A program made the translations under genes and the position numbers. 64,000 bases of DNA from Paraglaciecola sp. L3A3 (GTDB lineage: Bacteria > Pseudomonadota > Gammaproteobacteria > Enterobacterales > Alteromonadaceae): contig NZ_CP047023.1 in NCBI RefSeq assembly GCF_009796765.1, positions 3,765,501 through 3,829,500 on the forward strand. Reading direction: 5' to 3'. Shown piece by piece: positions 44,769 through 54,344 of this stretch (position 1 is the first letter of the stretch; every line of letters begins with the position of its first letter). The notes under the pieces are model-generated. The model searched no databases and was not told the DNA's origin. It saw nothing but the letters and a program-made list of their open reading frames with translations.

Positions 44769-45965
44769 TTAACTTAGCTGTTTCACTACATTATGCCCAT
44801 AGATAGATTCAAGTTTTTTACTGGCTAGGCTTTCACTCAAGCCCACTTTAGATAAGCCTTTTAACACTGCCAATTTAGCTCGTTCAACTGGGGTCGACAT
44901 ATGATACAAATTGGCATTGGCACGAGCAGCAATTTGAATGTCACTGGTACGTTTAATTCTTAAATTTTGATATTGCAGCAACGCTGCTTGACTGTCGGCA
45001 TTTATACTTAAACAAGCCGCTAAAGTGTATGCATCTTCGATAGCCATAGCCGCACCTTGGGCTAAAAATGGCAACATCGGATGACATGCATCTCCCAACA
45101 AAGCCACATTTTTGTCTACCCATTGAGTTAAAGGTTTACGATCAAATAAGGCCCATAAAAAACAACTCTGAGTGGCCGCTAATAACTCTGTCACCTCAGG
45201 ATGCCAACCACTAAACGTTTGCCGTAACTGACTGATATCTCCAGGCTCATTCCAAGACTCATTACGCCAATCGTCGCGTTCTTGCACCGCAACAAAATTC
45301 ACTAAATCACCACCACGTAAATAGTAACTAACAAAATGTTTATCTGGCCCGACCCACAAATTAGCATTAGGCTTAATTAAACCTTTAGGTAAATCGCTAG
45401 TTGCCACTGTGCCACGCCAAGCCACTTGGCCAGTGAAATATGGTTTTTTCTCACCTAACATACAGGCTTGCACGTTAGAACGAATACCGTCAGCACCAAT
45501 CAATATATCAGCTTGTTGACTTGTACCGTCGTTAAATTCTATGGAAACGCCTTGAACTGTCTGCTGGTAACCTTTGACGCCCTGTCCAAGATGTGCATTC
45601 ACACCAAACTCCAAACAAGCCTGATGTAAAATAAAATGTAAATCGGCGCGGTGAATATGCAGATATTCAGCTGCGTATTGATCCTCACAGGTATCAGCCA
45701 AAGGTACAGAAAAATATTCAGCACCGCTTTTGAAGTGCCGCATCACAGCCGATTGTGGAGCAAATGCTATTGCTTTGATTTTGTCTACTACACCTAAAGC
45801 CGACAAAACATGCATGGCATTTGGACTAAGCTGCAAACCAGCACCTACTTCACCTAAATTACTATTTCGTTCATAAACTGCAACTGTATAACCTTGTTTA
45901 GCAAAAGCAAGAGCGCTGCACAAACCACCAATTCCGGCTCCAGCAATAGCAATATTTATACTCAT
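44769..45965 (-). CDS. FAD-dependent monooxygenase (salicylate/hydroxynicotinate hydroxylase type)
   Basis: A 398-residue class A flavoprotein monooxygenase. The N-terminal Rossmann motif is IAIAGAGIGGLCSALAFAKQ (about 5-24), the second NADPH/FAD motif ILIGADGIRSNV (about 155-166) and the third FAD motif LLGDACHPMLPFLAQGAAMA (about 280-300). It uses NADH and oxygen to hydroxylate an aromatic ring. Family members act on salicylate, 6-hydroxynicotinate or similar acids; the substrate here is unknown. The start is placed at ATG 45965 (MSINIAIAGAG), as upstream codons add an unrelated segment. It is convergent with fumC. Confidence 0.87.
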   Translation of the reverse strand: MSINIAIAGAGIGGLCSALAFAKQGYTVAVYERNSNLGEVGAGLQLSPNAMHVLSALGVVDKIKAIAFAPQSAVMRHFKSGAEYFSVPLADTCEDQYAAEYLHIHRADLHFILHQACLEFGVNAHLGQGVKGYQQTVQGVSIEFNDGTSQQADILIGADGIRSNVQACMLGEKKPYFTGQVAWRGTVATSDLPKGLIKPNANLWVGPDKHFVSYYLRGGDLVNFVAVQERDDWRNESWNEPGDISQLRQTFSGWHPEVTELLAATQSCFLWALFDRKPLTQWVDKNVALLGDACHPMLPFLAQGAAMAIEDAYTLAACLSINADSQAALLQYQNLRIKRTSDIQIAARANANLYHMSTPVERAKLAVLKGLSKVGLSESLASKKLESIYGHNVVKQLS

Positions 45966-46127
45966 ATATATAGTTAACCAATTGATCCACTTAATTATTT
46001 GCATAGTATCACCTAACATTCAAAATAAATTAAGTTATCTGTAAGTGACATAAATTTTGATAAAGTCCCAATATGGCAATTTATGATGTAATCTTAAGTT
46101 GAGACTTTAATAAAAGGTATATTGGTT

Positions 46128-47516
46128 ATGGGTAACTTTAACAAGCTAACCTTAAAAAACTTGCTCGAAAACGCCAATATTGGTGTGGTTATTCATAAAT
46201 GGGATACGACTGTAGTATATGCCAATCCAACGGCACTACAGCTCTTAAGACTTACCTATGAACAAATTATCGGCCGCGACGCTTATGATCCACAATGGCG
46301 GTTTCTTGACGAAGCCAATCGTCCATTAATAAATGAACAATTTCCAGTATCTCAAGTTAAACGTTTTAAAAACCCAATACACAATGTGGTTTTAGGGGTT
46401 ATAGACGGTAAGCAAGAAAAACCCTCTTGGCTTATGGTTAATGCCTACCCTGAATTAGCTGAAGACGACAAAAATAATTTTATTGTGGTGACCTTTAACG
46501 ATATTACTGACAAAAAGAGCTCCTTTTCTTTTCAATCAATTGCCGACAATGCCGAAGATATTATTATTGTCACCGAGGCGGATGATATAACAACACCTCT
46601 AGGCCCACGTATTATTTATGTTAATGATGCTTTTGAAAAACTAACAGGCTTTAGCCGAGAAGAAGCAATTGGTGAAACCCCAAGAATTTTACAGGGAAAA
46701 GAGACCGACAAGGATGAATTAAAACGTATTAGTTTAGCACTACAAAACCGACAAAGTATCTCGTCTACCTTACGCAATTATACAAAAACGGGGCATCCTT
46801 ATTGGCTTAGTTTAAATATCTTCCCCCTTAAAAACAAGTACGGTGAAGTCACGCACTTTGCCGCTATCGAACGTGATGTAACTAATGAAATATACAGCGC
46901 ACAACAACTCGAGACACATAACCAAAACCTAAAGGAGCTGAAGTCTAATTTAGAAGAATTAGTACGAGTCAGAACCCAAGAATTACATGACGCCAACAAG
47001 CAACTTTATCGTTTTGCCTATCAAGACGTATTAACCAAACTTCCTAATAGAAGAAGCTTTTTAGAACAGGCCGAACAACAAATTAGTCGAGCAGTTCGCG
47101 CACAACAAACGATATTGACAGGTTTATTGGACATAGATAATTTTAAACAAATTAATGATACTTATGGACATGAAACAGGCGATAAGGTTCTGATAAAAGT
47201 AGCGGAGTGTTTCTCTGTTTTTTTCAGACAAGAAGACTGTTACAGTCGCTATGGTGGAGAAGAATTTACGTTCTGTATTTTACTGCAAGACAACAAACAA
47301 GCTATGGATATTTGCCAACGTTTAAGAACTAGCATCGCTGATTTAGTATTTGATGTAGCACCCGAAGCTAGTTTTCAAATCACCGTAAGTATTGGCGCAA
47401 GTGTGTCTAAAGCAAATGCAAATAGCAATTTAGAATTTGAGTTAAATGTAGCAGACCGAGCGCTATATAAAGCAAAAAATACAGGCCGTAATCGAGTGGA
47501 AATTACAATAAAATAA
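46128..47516 (+). CDS. PAS-PAS-GGDEF diguanylate cyclase
   Basis: About 462 residues. The first PAS domain is at about 8-125 and the second at about 130-255 with the pattern FEKLTGFSREEAIGETPRIL (LOV-like RILQGKETD but no photoactive Cys in the GxNCRFLQ position). A coiled coil (about 258-300) follows, then the GGDEF domain with LTKLPNRRSF, metal Asp in GLLDIDNFKQIND and active-site motif YGGEEF (about 375-380). It synthesises cyclic di-GMP. No membrane segment, so it senses a cytoplasmic signal. ATG 46128 is preferred to TTG 46122. It precedes a photolyase gene in the same direction. Confidence 0.9.
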   Translation: MGNFNKLTLKNLLENANIGVVIHKWDTTVVYANPTALQLLRLTYEQIIGRDAYDPQWRFLDEANRPLINEQFPVSQVKRFKNPIHNVVLGVIDGKQEKPSWLMVNAYPELAEDDKNNFIVVTFNDITDKKSSFSFQSIADNAEDIIIVTEADDITTPLGPRIIYVNDAFEKLTGFSREEAIGETPRILQGKETDKDELKRISLALQNRQSISSTLRNYTKTGHPYWLSLNIFPLKNKYGEVTHFAAIERDVTNEIYSAQQLETHNQNLKELKSNLEELVRVRTQELHDANKQLYRFAYQDVLTKLPNRRSFLEQAEQQISRAVRAQQTILTGLLDIDNFKQINDTYGHETGDKVLIKVAECFSVFFRQEDCYSRYGGEEFTFCILLQDNKQAMDICQRLRTSIADLVFDVAPEASFQITVSIGASVSKANANSNLEFELNVADRALYKAKNTGRNRVEITIK

Positions 47517-47673
47517 GCTAACTAACTTAAATGAGTTTTATCACTTAGTTAAAGCTGTCAAAAACTGATCGTTTACCCTATGTGTTACGTATTAGTTTCT
47601 TTAGTGATGATTCATTATGTTTTGAGCTCATGTTTATGTCACTAATTAACCTGAATTTAGCATAAGGACTCTC

Positions 47674-49119
47674 ATTATCAGCTACACGACATTGGTTTGG
47701 TTTAGACAAGATTTACGTTTACGAGACAATCCAGCCCTCAATTACGCGGCCGAACAAGGCAGTGTGCTGCCTTTATATATTGATGATAAAACTTGCCCTG
47801 CAGCATATCAGTTAGGTGGCGCGTCGAAATGGTGGTTACATCATTCATTAACTTCACTAAATCATTCACTTGATAATCAACTGCACTGCCAGTCTGGTGA
47901 TGCTCAGCAGATTATTTTAGCTTGGGTGAAAAAGCACAATATTACCTCTGTGGTATGGAATCGTTGTTACGAACCTTGGCAAATAAAACGCGACACAGCG
48001 ATTAAGCAAGCCTTAGTAGACTTAGGCGTTGCAGTAAAAAGTTTTAATGCATCTTTGCTTTGGGAACCTTGGCAAGTTCTCAAAAAAGACCAAACACCTT
48101 ACAAGGTATTTACCCCTTACTACCGTAATGGTTGTTTATCACAGCCGAACCCAAGAATGCCTATTGCTGCCCCTGCCAGTTTAAACATTAAATATAATAA
48201 AGCAGATGATATTGGCATAGAGACATTAAATTTATTACCTGATATACCTTGGGATCTGCAAATTCAAAAAATGTGGCAACCTGGGGAACAAGGCGCGTCA
48301 GAAAAATTGAAAACCTTTTTGCCTGATGGAGCTCATCATTATAAGGCCAAAAGAGATATGCCCAGTGTGACAGGGACTTCTCAATTATCTGCGCACTTAC
48401 ATTTTGGTGAGATATCCCCCAACCAGATTTGGTATGCAGGTATTCATGCGTTAAATGGCAATACTGAGAATATTGGCTTAGATTGTTATTTAAGCGAACT
48501 AGGCTGGCGTGAATTTTCTTATTATTTGCTTTATCACTTCCCCACACTACCAGAACAAAACTTCAGCAAAAAGTTTGAATATTTTCAATGGCGCACCGAT
48601 CCACCAGCATTAAAAGCTTGGCAACAAGGACAAACTGGTATTCCTATCATAGATGCAGGTATGCGCGAGTTATGGCAAACCGGCACTATGCATAATCGAG
48701 TGCGTATGTTGGTGGCGTCGTTTTTGGTTAAAAATTTATTAGTAGATTGGCGTCAAGGTGCCAAATGGTTTTGGGATTGTTTATTAGATGCAGATTTAGC
48801 CGCTAACAGTGCCAGTTGGCAGTGGGTCGCAGGCACAGGTGCAGATGCTGCGCCCTACTTCCGAATTTTCAACCCTGTCACCCAAGGGCAGAAATTCGAT
48901 ACCGAGGGAGAATATGTGCGCCAGTTTTGTCCTGAACTGTCCCAACTACCGAATAAGTATATCCATAATCCTTGGGACGCCAGTGTAGATATATTACGCC
49001 AAGCCAATGTCAGTTTAGGCACAACCTATCCTCGACCTATAGCTGACTTAAAAACAACCAGACAGCGAGCCCTGGATACCTTGAGTCTATCTAAGCAGTA
49101 TCTACAGCCAATTAAATAA
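47674..49119 (+). CDS. phrB: CPD deoxyribodipyrimidine photolyase, apparent ATT start
   Basis: A class I cyclobutane-dimer photolyase of about 481 residues. The N-terminal antenna-binding domain begins TTLVWFRQDLRLRDNPAL. The FAD domain has LGWREFSYYLLYHFP, TGIPIIDAGMRELWQTGTMH and NSASWQWVAGTGADAAPYFR with RIFNPVTQGQKFD, the standard FAD and Trp-triad positions. It repairs UV-made pyrimidine dimers with blue light. The only ATG-like start in frame is absent: AAGGA at 47664-47668 stands five bases before ATT 47674 (I-S-Y-T-T-L-V-W-F), while the first normal alternative (TTG 47692) has no ribosome site. The start is therefore uncertain; the enzyme class is sure. Confidence 0.9.
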   Translation: MISYTTLVWFRQDLRLRDNPALNYAAEQGSVLPLYIDDKTCPAAYQLGGASKWWLHHSLTSLNHSLDNQLHCQSGDAQQIILAWVKKHNITSVVWNRCYEPWQIKRDTAIKQALVDLGVAVKSFNASLLWEPWQVLKKDQTPYKVFTPYYRNGCLSQPNPRMPIAAPASLNIKYNKADDIGIETLNLLPDIPWDLQIQKMWQPGEQGASEKLKTFLPDGAHHYKAKRDMPSVTGTSQLSAHLHFGEISPNQIWYAGIHALNGNTENIGLDCYLSELGWREFSYYLLYHFPTLPEQNFSKKFEYFQWRTDPPALKAWQQGQTGIPIIDAGMRELWQTGTMHNRVRMLVASFLVKNLLVDWRQGAKWFWDCLLDADLAANSASWQWVAGTGADAAPYFRIFNPVTQGQKFDTEGEYVRQFCPELSQLPNKYIHNPWDASVDILRQANVSLGTTYPRPIADLKTTRQRALDTLSLSKQYLQPIK

Positions 49120-49187
49120 AATTGGCAAAGGCTCTATTAGAAGGCATGATGAGAAAATTCGATTAGCTGTATGGTTACTATTACTAA

Positions 49188-50069
49188 ATGCAACAAATTA
49201 CCGATTTACTCAACTTTAAGCTATTTACTCTTTTAGAGCATGATTTCACTTTAGGTGAATTATTAATTTCACCTATTTTGATTTTTTTGGGCATCTGGCT
49301 GACCAAAAAAATCACTCGCATCATAGTTAAAAAATTAATCAAAAATGGCGCCAACCCTGACCTAGTGCATTTAGTCAAACGAGTCGCGTCTGTATTAGTC
49401 ATTATATTGATGTCTATTACCATTTTAGATTTTCTTAATGTGCCGATCACAGCATTTGCCTTTTTGTCTGGGGCGATTGCTATTGGTTTTGGTTTCGGCG
49501 CACAAAACATCATTAATAACTTTATTAGTGGTTGGATTTTGATATGGGAGCGACCCATTAAAATTGGCGACTTTTTAGAAGTAGAAAGTGCTAAAGGTAT
49601 AGTAGAAGAAATCAACACTCGTTCTACCCGTGTCAGGCGTACCGACGGTGTACATATGTTAATTCCAAACAGCAAATTATTAGAAAACACTGTGATTAAC
49701 TGGACCTTGATTGACACTAAAACACGTTCTACATTATCCGTTGGCGTAGCTTATGGATCACCGGTTCGATTAGTTGAAAAATTAATCGCACAAAGTATTA
49801 ATGAACAACCTGAAGTCATGTCTACTCCGTCACCTAAAGTCATTTTTGACGATTTTGGCGACAATTCCTTGATGTTTGTCAGTTATTTTTGGCTGAACGC
49901 ACATGTTGAAGGCGACATACGTTTAGTCAAAAGTAATATTCGTTTTAGAATTGATGAGTTATTTAACCAACATAATATTGTCATTGCCTACCCACAAAGA
50001 GATATACATATTGACGGCAAATTACAACTCATCAAGACACCTCAAAATCAAATTAAAGAGGCTGAATAA
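49188..50069 (+). CDS. MscS-family mechanosensitive channel
   Basis: A 293-residue membrane protein. TM helices at about 25-45, 65-85 and 90-110, the last being the pore-lining helix with AIAIGFGFGAQNIINNFISG (about 95-114), the MscS hallmark. The MscS beta domain follows (WERPIKIGDFLEVE) and the alpha-beta C-terminal domain. It opens under membrane tension to release solutes in osmotic downshock. Two bases separate its stop from the next ATG, so it is co-transcribed with the ZntB gene. Confidence 0.9.
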   Translation: MQQITDLLNFKLFTLLEHDFTLGELLISPILIFLGIWLTKKITRIIVKKLIKNGANPDLVHLVKRVASVLVIILMSITILDFLNVPITAFAFLSGAIAIGFGFGAQNIINNFISGWILIWERPIKIGDFLEVESAKGIVEEINTRSTRVRRTDGVHMLIPNSKLLENTVINWTLIDTKTRSTLSVGVAYGSPVRLVEKLIAQSINEQPEVMSTPSPKVIFDDFGDNSLMFVSYFWLNAHVEGDIRLVKSNIRFRIDELFNQHNIVIAYPQRDIHIDGKLQLIKTPQNQIKEAE

Positions 50070-50071
50070 AT

Positions 50072-51046
50072 ATGAATAATCCCCAGCATGAAGCCTTGTT
50101 ATGGGCATTAAACCTTAGCTCTAATGACCCCGCCAAACAGCTAGATATGCAAAGTTTACTCAACATAAGCAAGGAAGAAAATTTTAGTTGGGTGCATGTC
50201 CAAGCGGACGCCCACGATGCCGAAGATTGTTTATCGCAGCTAGGCGTACAAAATGAAATCATTGATGCCCTGTGTACCACTGAAACTCGTCCTAAAGCCT
50301 TACAGTTTGGCGAAGGTATGTTGATTTACCTTAGGGGCATTAATCGCAACCCCAATACTGATCCAGAAGATATGGTGTCATTACGATTGTGGGTGACCAA
50401 AAATAGGCTCATTTCAGCCCGAAGAAAAGACCGTAGATTACTTTCTGTACAAGATGTAAAAGATGAAATAGCACAAAATATTATTCCGCAAAGTCCTATG
50501 GATCTGGTGGTAGATATCATCACCAAAATTGCTAACAGGATCAGTGAAACCGTCGACGAATTAGATGAAGAGTTAACCAGTTTTGAGTCTGACGAAGGCA
50601 TTGAGCAACAAGACAGGATGAAACTATCATTAGTACGCAGAAAATCAGCCTCGCTACGACGTTACCTAGCCCCGCAAAGAGATGCACTAGACGCGATTTA
50701 TCGTTTTCATAAATCTCTTAGTCAAGAGCAAGCCTTTGATTTACGAGACCAAACCGACAGAATGAGTCGCTATGTTGAAGAGCTCGACTTAGCAAGAGAA
50801 CGGGCTATGGTTCTACAAGACGAACTGCGAAATAGAATTGCTGAATTACAAGGCATGCGAATGTACGTGCTGTCTTTAGTGACCGCAATATTTTTACCCC
50901 TGTCATTTTTAACCGGGGTATTTGGAATGAATGTCGCTGGACTTCCTGGCACAGAAGAGCCCAGTTCATTTATCAATTTAGTGGGAGGCATGATAGCAGT
51001 CGCATTAATCGCGACTGTCATCATGGTATGGAAAAAATGGTTATAA
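50072..51046 (+). CDS. zntB: ZntB/CorA-family zinc or magnesium transporter
   Basis: A 324-residue CorA-superfamily protein. The long N-terminal cytoplasmic domain ends in a charged helix (RDALDAIYRFHKSLSQEQAF), and two C-terminal TM helices are at about 262-282 and 297-317. The pore signature GMN occurs in LTGVFGMNVAGLPG (about 279-292), and the following loop (PGTEEPSSF) is of the ZntB type rather than the YGMNFxxMPE of CorA. ZntB moves zinc; magnesium is possible. Two bases after the mscS gene; the 3' end overlaps the convergent pldA by six bases. Confidence 0.88.
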   Translation: MNNPQHEALLWALNLSSNDPAKQLDMQSLLNISKEENFSWVHVQADAHDAEDCLSQLGVQNEIIDALCTTETRPKALQFGEGMLIYLRGINRNPNTDPEDMVSLRLWVTKNRLISARRKDRRLLSVQDVKDEIAQNIIPQSPMDLVVDIITKIANRISETVDELDEELTSFESDEGIEQQDRMKLSLVRRKSASLRRYLAPQRDALDAIYRFHKSLSQEQAFDLRDQTDRMSRYVEELDLARERAMVLQDELRNRIAELQGMRMYVLSLVTAIFLPLSFLTGVFGMNVAGLPGTEEPSSFINLVGGMIAVALIATVIMVWKKWL

Positions 51047-52036
51047 CCAGTTAGTTAATTTAAAGCCTAAACCAATACTTTGGGTATGTTGATCAAAGTA
51101 AATCAAACTTTCACCATAACCATTAAAATATTCTACGTAACCTTGTAACTTGCCGTTGATTGGGAAAGACCAGCCAAGTTGCACGGCCCCTCTGTTATCA
51201 TTGCGTAGATTATTGCGAAACATAAACTCTAAAGAATGTTTATCTGAAATGCTCCACAACCCACCCAATTCACCGTAACCTAAATACCTTTCGATAAAGG
51301 GATTATCGTCACCTTCTGGTGCCATAGGGTCGAGTTTTTCCTCTTCAGGTATTCGATACCAGCCCCTTATTCCCCATGTCACATTATTGGTATGGGCAAA
51401 AATCACACTAGCGATAATTCGATTCCAACTCCTAGATAACAAACCTGTTTGGCCATTCGATTGATGATTAAAAGACAAAGAGGTTTGCTCAACAGGTAAG
51501 CTCAACAAAGACCAAGAATGATTGTAAGTAAAGAGTAACTCTGGTTCGTAATTAGTTTCACGAAAGGGAGCCGAAATATCATTATTATAAGATTGCCACC
51601 AACTGGTAGCAGTAAAGGCAAATGACATATCCAAATCGTTAAAAATAAAATTTTCCCAAGCCAAGTATTTTAGTGAAACCTGAAATTTCGCTTCTAAATT
51701 ATCTAACTCAGGGCCAACAGAAACCCCCGCATAAGGTTCTCGCCTAATGCTTGACAATGTCAAAGGCAATAAATAATTCGGCCTATGGGGCAAGATAGCA
51801 AAAGGGTTTTGTGCAGCCTCTTGTTCTAACACATGACGTTTTTTCACCCTATTGGTTTTCTTACCTGCACACTTTTCTTTTAACTCTCCCACAGTTTGAT
51901 CGGGACGAGCATTCATCACTGCTACCAATAAACAGGCATCAATATTACTTTTTTCTGATTCAGTTGGAGCTGCATCTTGTTGAGCCAACACTAAACTGGG
52001 CATAAAAAAACAGCATAAAAGTAGCCTGTAAGACAT
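51041..52036 (-). CDS. pldA: Outer-membrane phospholipase A (OMPLA)
   Basis: About 331 residues with a signal peptide (cleavage after LVLA). The barrel part has the OMPLA catalytic site SFNHQSNGQT (His-Ser pair, about 198-207) and SRSWNR with the active Asn. The final beta strand QSIGLGFKLTNW ends in an aromatic residue, typical of outer-membrane proteins. It hydrolyses phospholipids that reach the outer leaflet and protects envelope asymmetry. ATG 52036 chosen over TTG 52039. N-terminal periplasmic segment (about 20-95) longer than in E. coli. Convergent with zntB. Confidence 0.92.
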   Translation of the reverse strand: MSYRLLLCCFFMPSLVLAQQDAAPTESEKSNIDACLLVAVMNARPDQTVGELKEKCAGKKTNRVKKRHVLEQEAAQNPFAILPHRPNYLLPLTLSSIRREPYAGVSVGPELDNLEAKFQVSLKYLAWENFIFNDLDMSFAFTATSWWQSYNNDISAPFRETNYEPELLFTYNHSWSLLSLPVEQTSLSFNHQSNGQTGLLSRSWNRIIASVIFAHTNNVTWGIRGWYRIPEEEKLDPMAPEGDDNPFIERYLGYGELGGLWSISDKHSLEFMFRNNLRNDNRGAVQLGWSFPINGKLQGYVEYFNGYGESLIYFDQHTQSIGLGFKLTNWL

Positions 52037-52175
52037 CAATAATATTCCAAAAACATAACCAGCACTGATTCTGCCTAGATACTAATACATTGCAAGTATT
52101 CCAAGCCCTATGGTCACAAAATATTCATATAAGTATGGCAAGCTAAAGTGTGATGTATATTTCTAGGCTATTTGC

Positions 52176-53264
52176 ATGAAAAATAAAGGTTCTATTAAAA
52201 CTCGGCTGATTGTGATTATGCTGGTGTGTATTTTTGGCATGTCAATCTTGGCTGCGAATCAGATATATAACACCCATCGCTTAATACAATTAAATAACCA
52301 TAGCCGCTTACTTTTACAATTAAACAATCATCTATTACAACTTAGACGTCACGAAAAAGATTTTTTATTGCGTAAAGATAGTCAATATCTCGATAAATTT
52401 AGTCAAACAGCTGAGCAGTTCAAACAAGCAGCCAGCCAACTACAAACTTTTTTTGACTACTCGCAGAAAAACACTGCAATGTTTATTGATGCACAACAAA
52501 AATTTTCCAACTACACACGTTTATTCAAAGAGTTAGTCTATTTACACAAAGATATAGGACTAGATGAAAACAGTGGTTATCAAGGTGAGTTTCGACAAAG
52601 TACACATCAATTAGAAGAATACTTAAGAGTCGATAATCAAACCTATCTACATTTATTATTACTGCAACTCAGGCGTCACGAAAAAGACTTTTTGTTACGG
52701 AAAGATATGCGTTACGTGCAACAAGAAATAGACGTTTATCAGGCAATAAGCGCAGCATTAAAAAATGCTAATAAAAGCACTCAAACACAACAAAAACTTT
52801 TAGATAATTATCAACAAAAATTCCTACAACTGGTAAAAATCCAACAAACCATAGGTTTAGACCACAACTCAGGCTTACAAGGTGAATTTCGTCATCAAGC
52901 TCATTCTATCGAAACGAAGATCAACCTAATAGATACAAACATTACCAATATGATCGCCGAGGAAGAACATAAAATTGAACGAACTAGCTTTGTCATTATG
53001 GCCGCCACTCTCACCGCTTTAATCATATTGTTGGTCAAAAGTTTTATTACTTTACAAAAAGCCTTCGCTACTTTTGTGATGTTTTTCTATCGATGTAAAC
53101 GTGAATACAGGCACATAGATGAAAGAAAACAAGGTTTTGCCGAGTTTAAATATTTAGCCATGATAGCCAACGAAATGATAGACGCCCGACAAGAGATGGA
53201 AAATGAACTAAAACAAGCTCAACAAGAAATTAGTAGATTAAAATCAAGCTCTCTAGGTCCATAA
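52176..53264 (+). CDS. Orphan helical sensor protein with duplicated HBM-like domain
   Basis: A 362-residue membrane protein. TM1 is at about 10-28 and TM2 at about 272-290; the periplasmic part between them is all helical with two parallel halves, each with LQLRRHEKDFLLRKD (about 55-69 and about 163-177), and DENSGYQGEFR / DHNSGLQGEFR. These are the repeated patterns of HBM-type helical bimodular sensor domains of chemoreceptors. After TM2 there is a short cytoplasmic coiled coil (AFATFVMFFYRCKREYRHID and onward) but no HAMP, methyl-accepting, kinase or GGDEF domain. How a signal leaves the protein is unknown. Confidence 0.8.
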   Translation: MKNKGSIKTRLIVIMLVCIFGMSILAANQIYNTHRLIQLNNHSRLLLQLNNHLLQLRRHEKDFLLRKDSQYLDKFSQTAEQFKQAASQLQTFFDYSQKNTAMFIDAQQKFSNYTRLFKELVYLHKDIGLDENSGYQGEFRQSTHQLEEYLRVDNQTYLHLLLLQLRRHEKDFLLRKDMRYVQQEIDVYQAISAALKNANKSTQTQQKLLDNYQQKFLQLVKIQQTIGLDHNSGLQGEFRHQAHSIETKINLIDTNITNMIAEEEHKIERTSFVIMAATLTALIILLVKSFITLQKAFATFVMFFYRCKREYRHIDERKQGFAEFKYLAMIANEMIDARQEMENELKQAQQEISRLKSSSLGP

Positions 53265-53541
53265 ATAGTAATGAGCGGAAGAGTTTTGCCTAAACGGCTA
53301 ATTATCAATCTAATCCCCTTAACAACTTCATCGGTATAAATACCTCCCTAATTTGATGTTTATCAAATAATTCAATTAATTGCCAAAATATATTATATTT
53401 TACAATAAGTTAAAAAATATGTTAAAAATGCAATCGTATATTTAAGTGCACCTTTTGCCTTTTTTATCTTGGCTATTTGTGCAGGTTAATAACAATAATT
53501 AAAATAACACCTGTAGTTAAAGAAATTAAGGATTTTTATCA

Positions 53542-54045
53542 ATGTTTCAGAATAATAAAAATGGTTTTACCCTGATAGAACTGATCATTGTGATTGTCAT
53601 TCTAGGTATTTTAGCTGTGGTTGCAGCTCCCAAATTTATAGATTTTCGTTCCGAAGCAATCATTGCTTCTTCTACAAGTTTGAAAGGTGTAATCGAGACG
53701 ACTTCTAGTCTGATATACAGCAAGTCAGTAATAGAAGGGGTGGAAAAACTAGCATCTGCTGAAATCACAATCAGTGGAGAAAAAATTGAAGTGGTTTATG
53801 GTTACCCCGCCGCGAATCAGAATGGCATTAGTGCTGCGATAAACTTTGACGAAGGTGATTGGGCTAACGGAGTGCGTGACAAAGAATGGCACAGTCGCGA
53901 AAGCACTTATTCAGGCGCATGGGTTTATTGGCATGGCAGTATTAATGAAGATGCAGGAAACGTTCAACAATGTTATTTACGCTATCGCCAGTCTGTGGCT
54001 CAAAATACCAAACCCGTAATTGACTCTGTATTAACGAATTGCTGA
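53542..54045 (+). CDS. Type IV pilin-like protein, MshA type
   Basis: A 167-residue prepilin. The leader ends NNKNG followed by FTLIELIIVIVILGILAVVA, the class III cleavage and methylation site (Gly-1, Phe+1, Glu+5). The C-terminal part has two Cys (NVQQCYLRY and VLTNC), positioned for the disulfide of MSHA-type major pilins, and SGAWVYWHGSINED in between. No other msh gene is in the window, so it is likely an isolated or paralogous pilin assembled by machinery elsewhere. AAGGA lies upstream of the ATG. Confidence 0.88.
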   Translation: MFQNNKNGFTLIELIIVIVILGILAVVAAPKFIDFRSEAIIASSTSLKGVIETTSSLIYSKSVIEGVEKLASAEITISGEKIEVVYGYPAANQNGISAAINFDEGDWANGVRDKEWHSRESTYSGAWVYWHGSINEDAGNVQQCYLRYRQSVAQNTKPVIDSVLTNC

Positions 54046-54344
54046 AGTTTAGCAATGTTTTCGTAACTATTGAACCTGAGCCTAGGATAAACCGAACCTC
54101 TCAATAACGCTCTTTTTGCGCCTAACTGCGTTAGAAAGTCTAACAATAGCCAGCTATTACGTACGAAAATCAGCCTTTCTATCCATAAAAATTTCGTCAT
54201 CTAGTAAGATGACGATTTAACCCCAAATGAATATGCATTTATTCCCTTTGAATGTTATTGCCAATTATTCCATTTGACCTATAACAGCACTATTTTAATA
54301 TATGTTTAATTTTTATTTCAACGCTTATAGCTAATCAAATTTTA
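54046..54344. mobile_element. Truncated copy of the MITE-like element (54073 to about 54227)
   Basis: Starts AACCTGAGCCTAGGATAA at 54073 and matches the interior of the element at 20975-21205 with GCTCTTTTTGCGCCTA, TAGCCAGCTATTAC and AAAATTTCGTCATC blocks. It loses similarity by about 54227; no right inverted end is seen. It lies directly after the pilin gene. The remaining 115 bases are AT-rich without a feature. Confidence 0.75.

Noticed and set aside
46122-47516. Blue-light LOV photoreceptor
   Set aside because: The second PAS has the RILQG pattern but the photoactive Cys position is not Cys, so a photoreceptor call is not supported.
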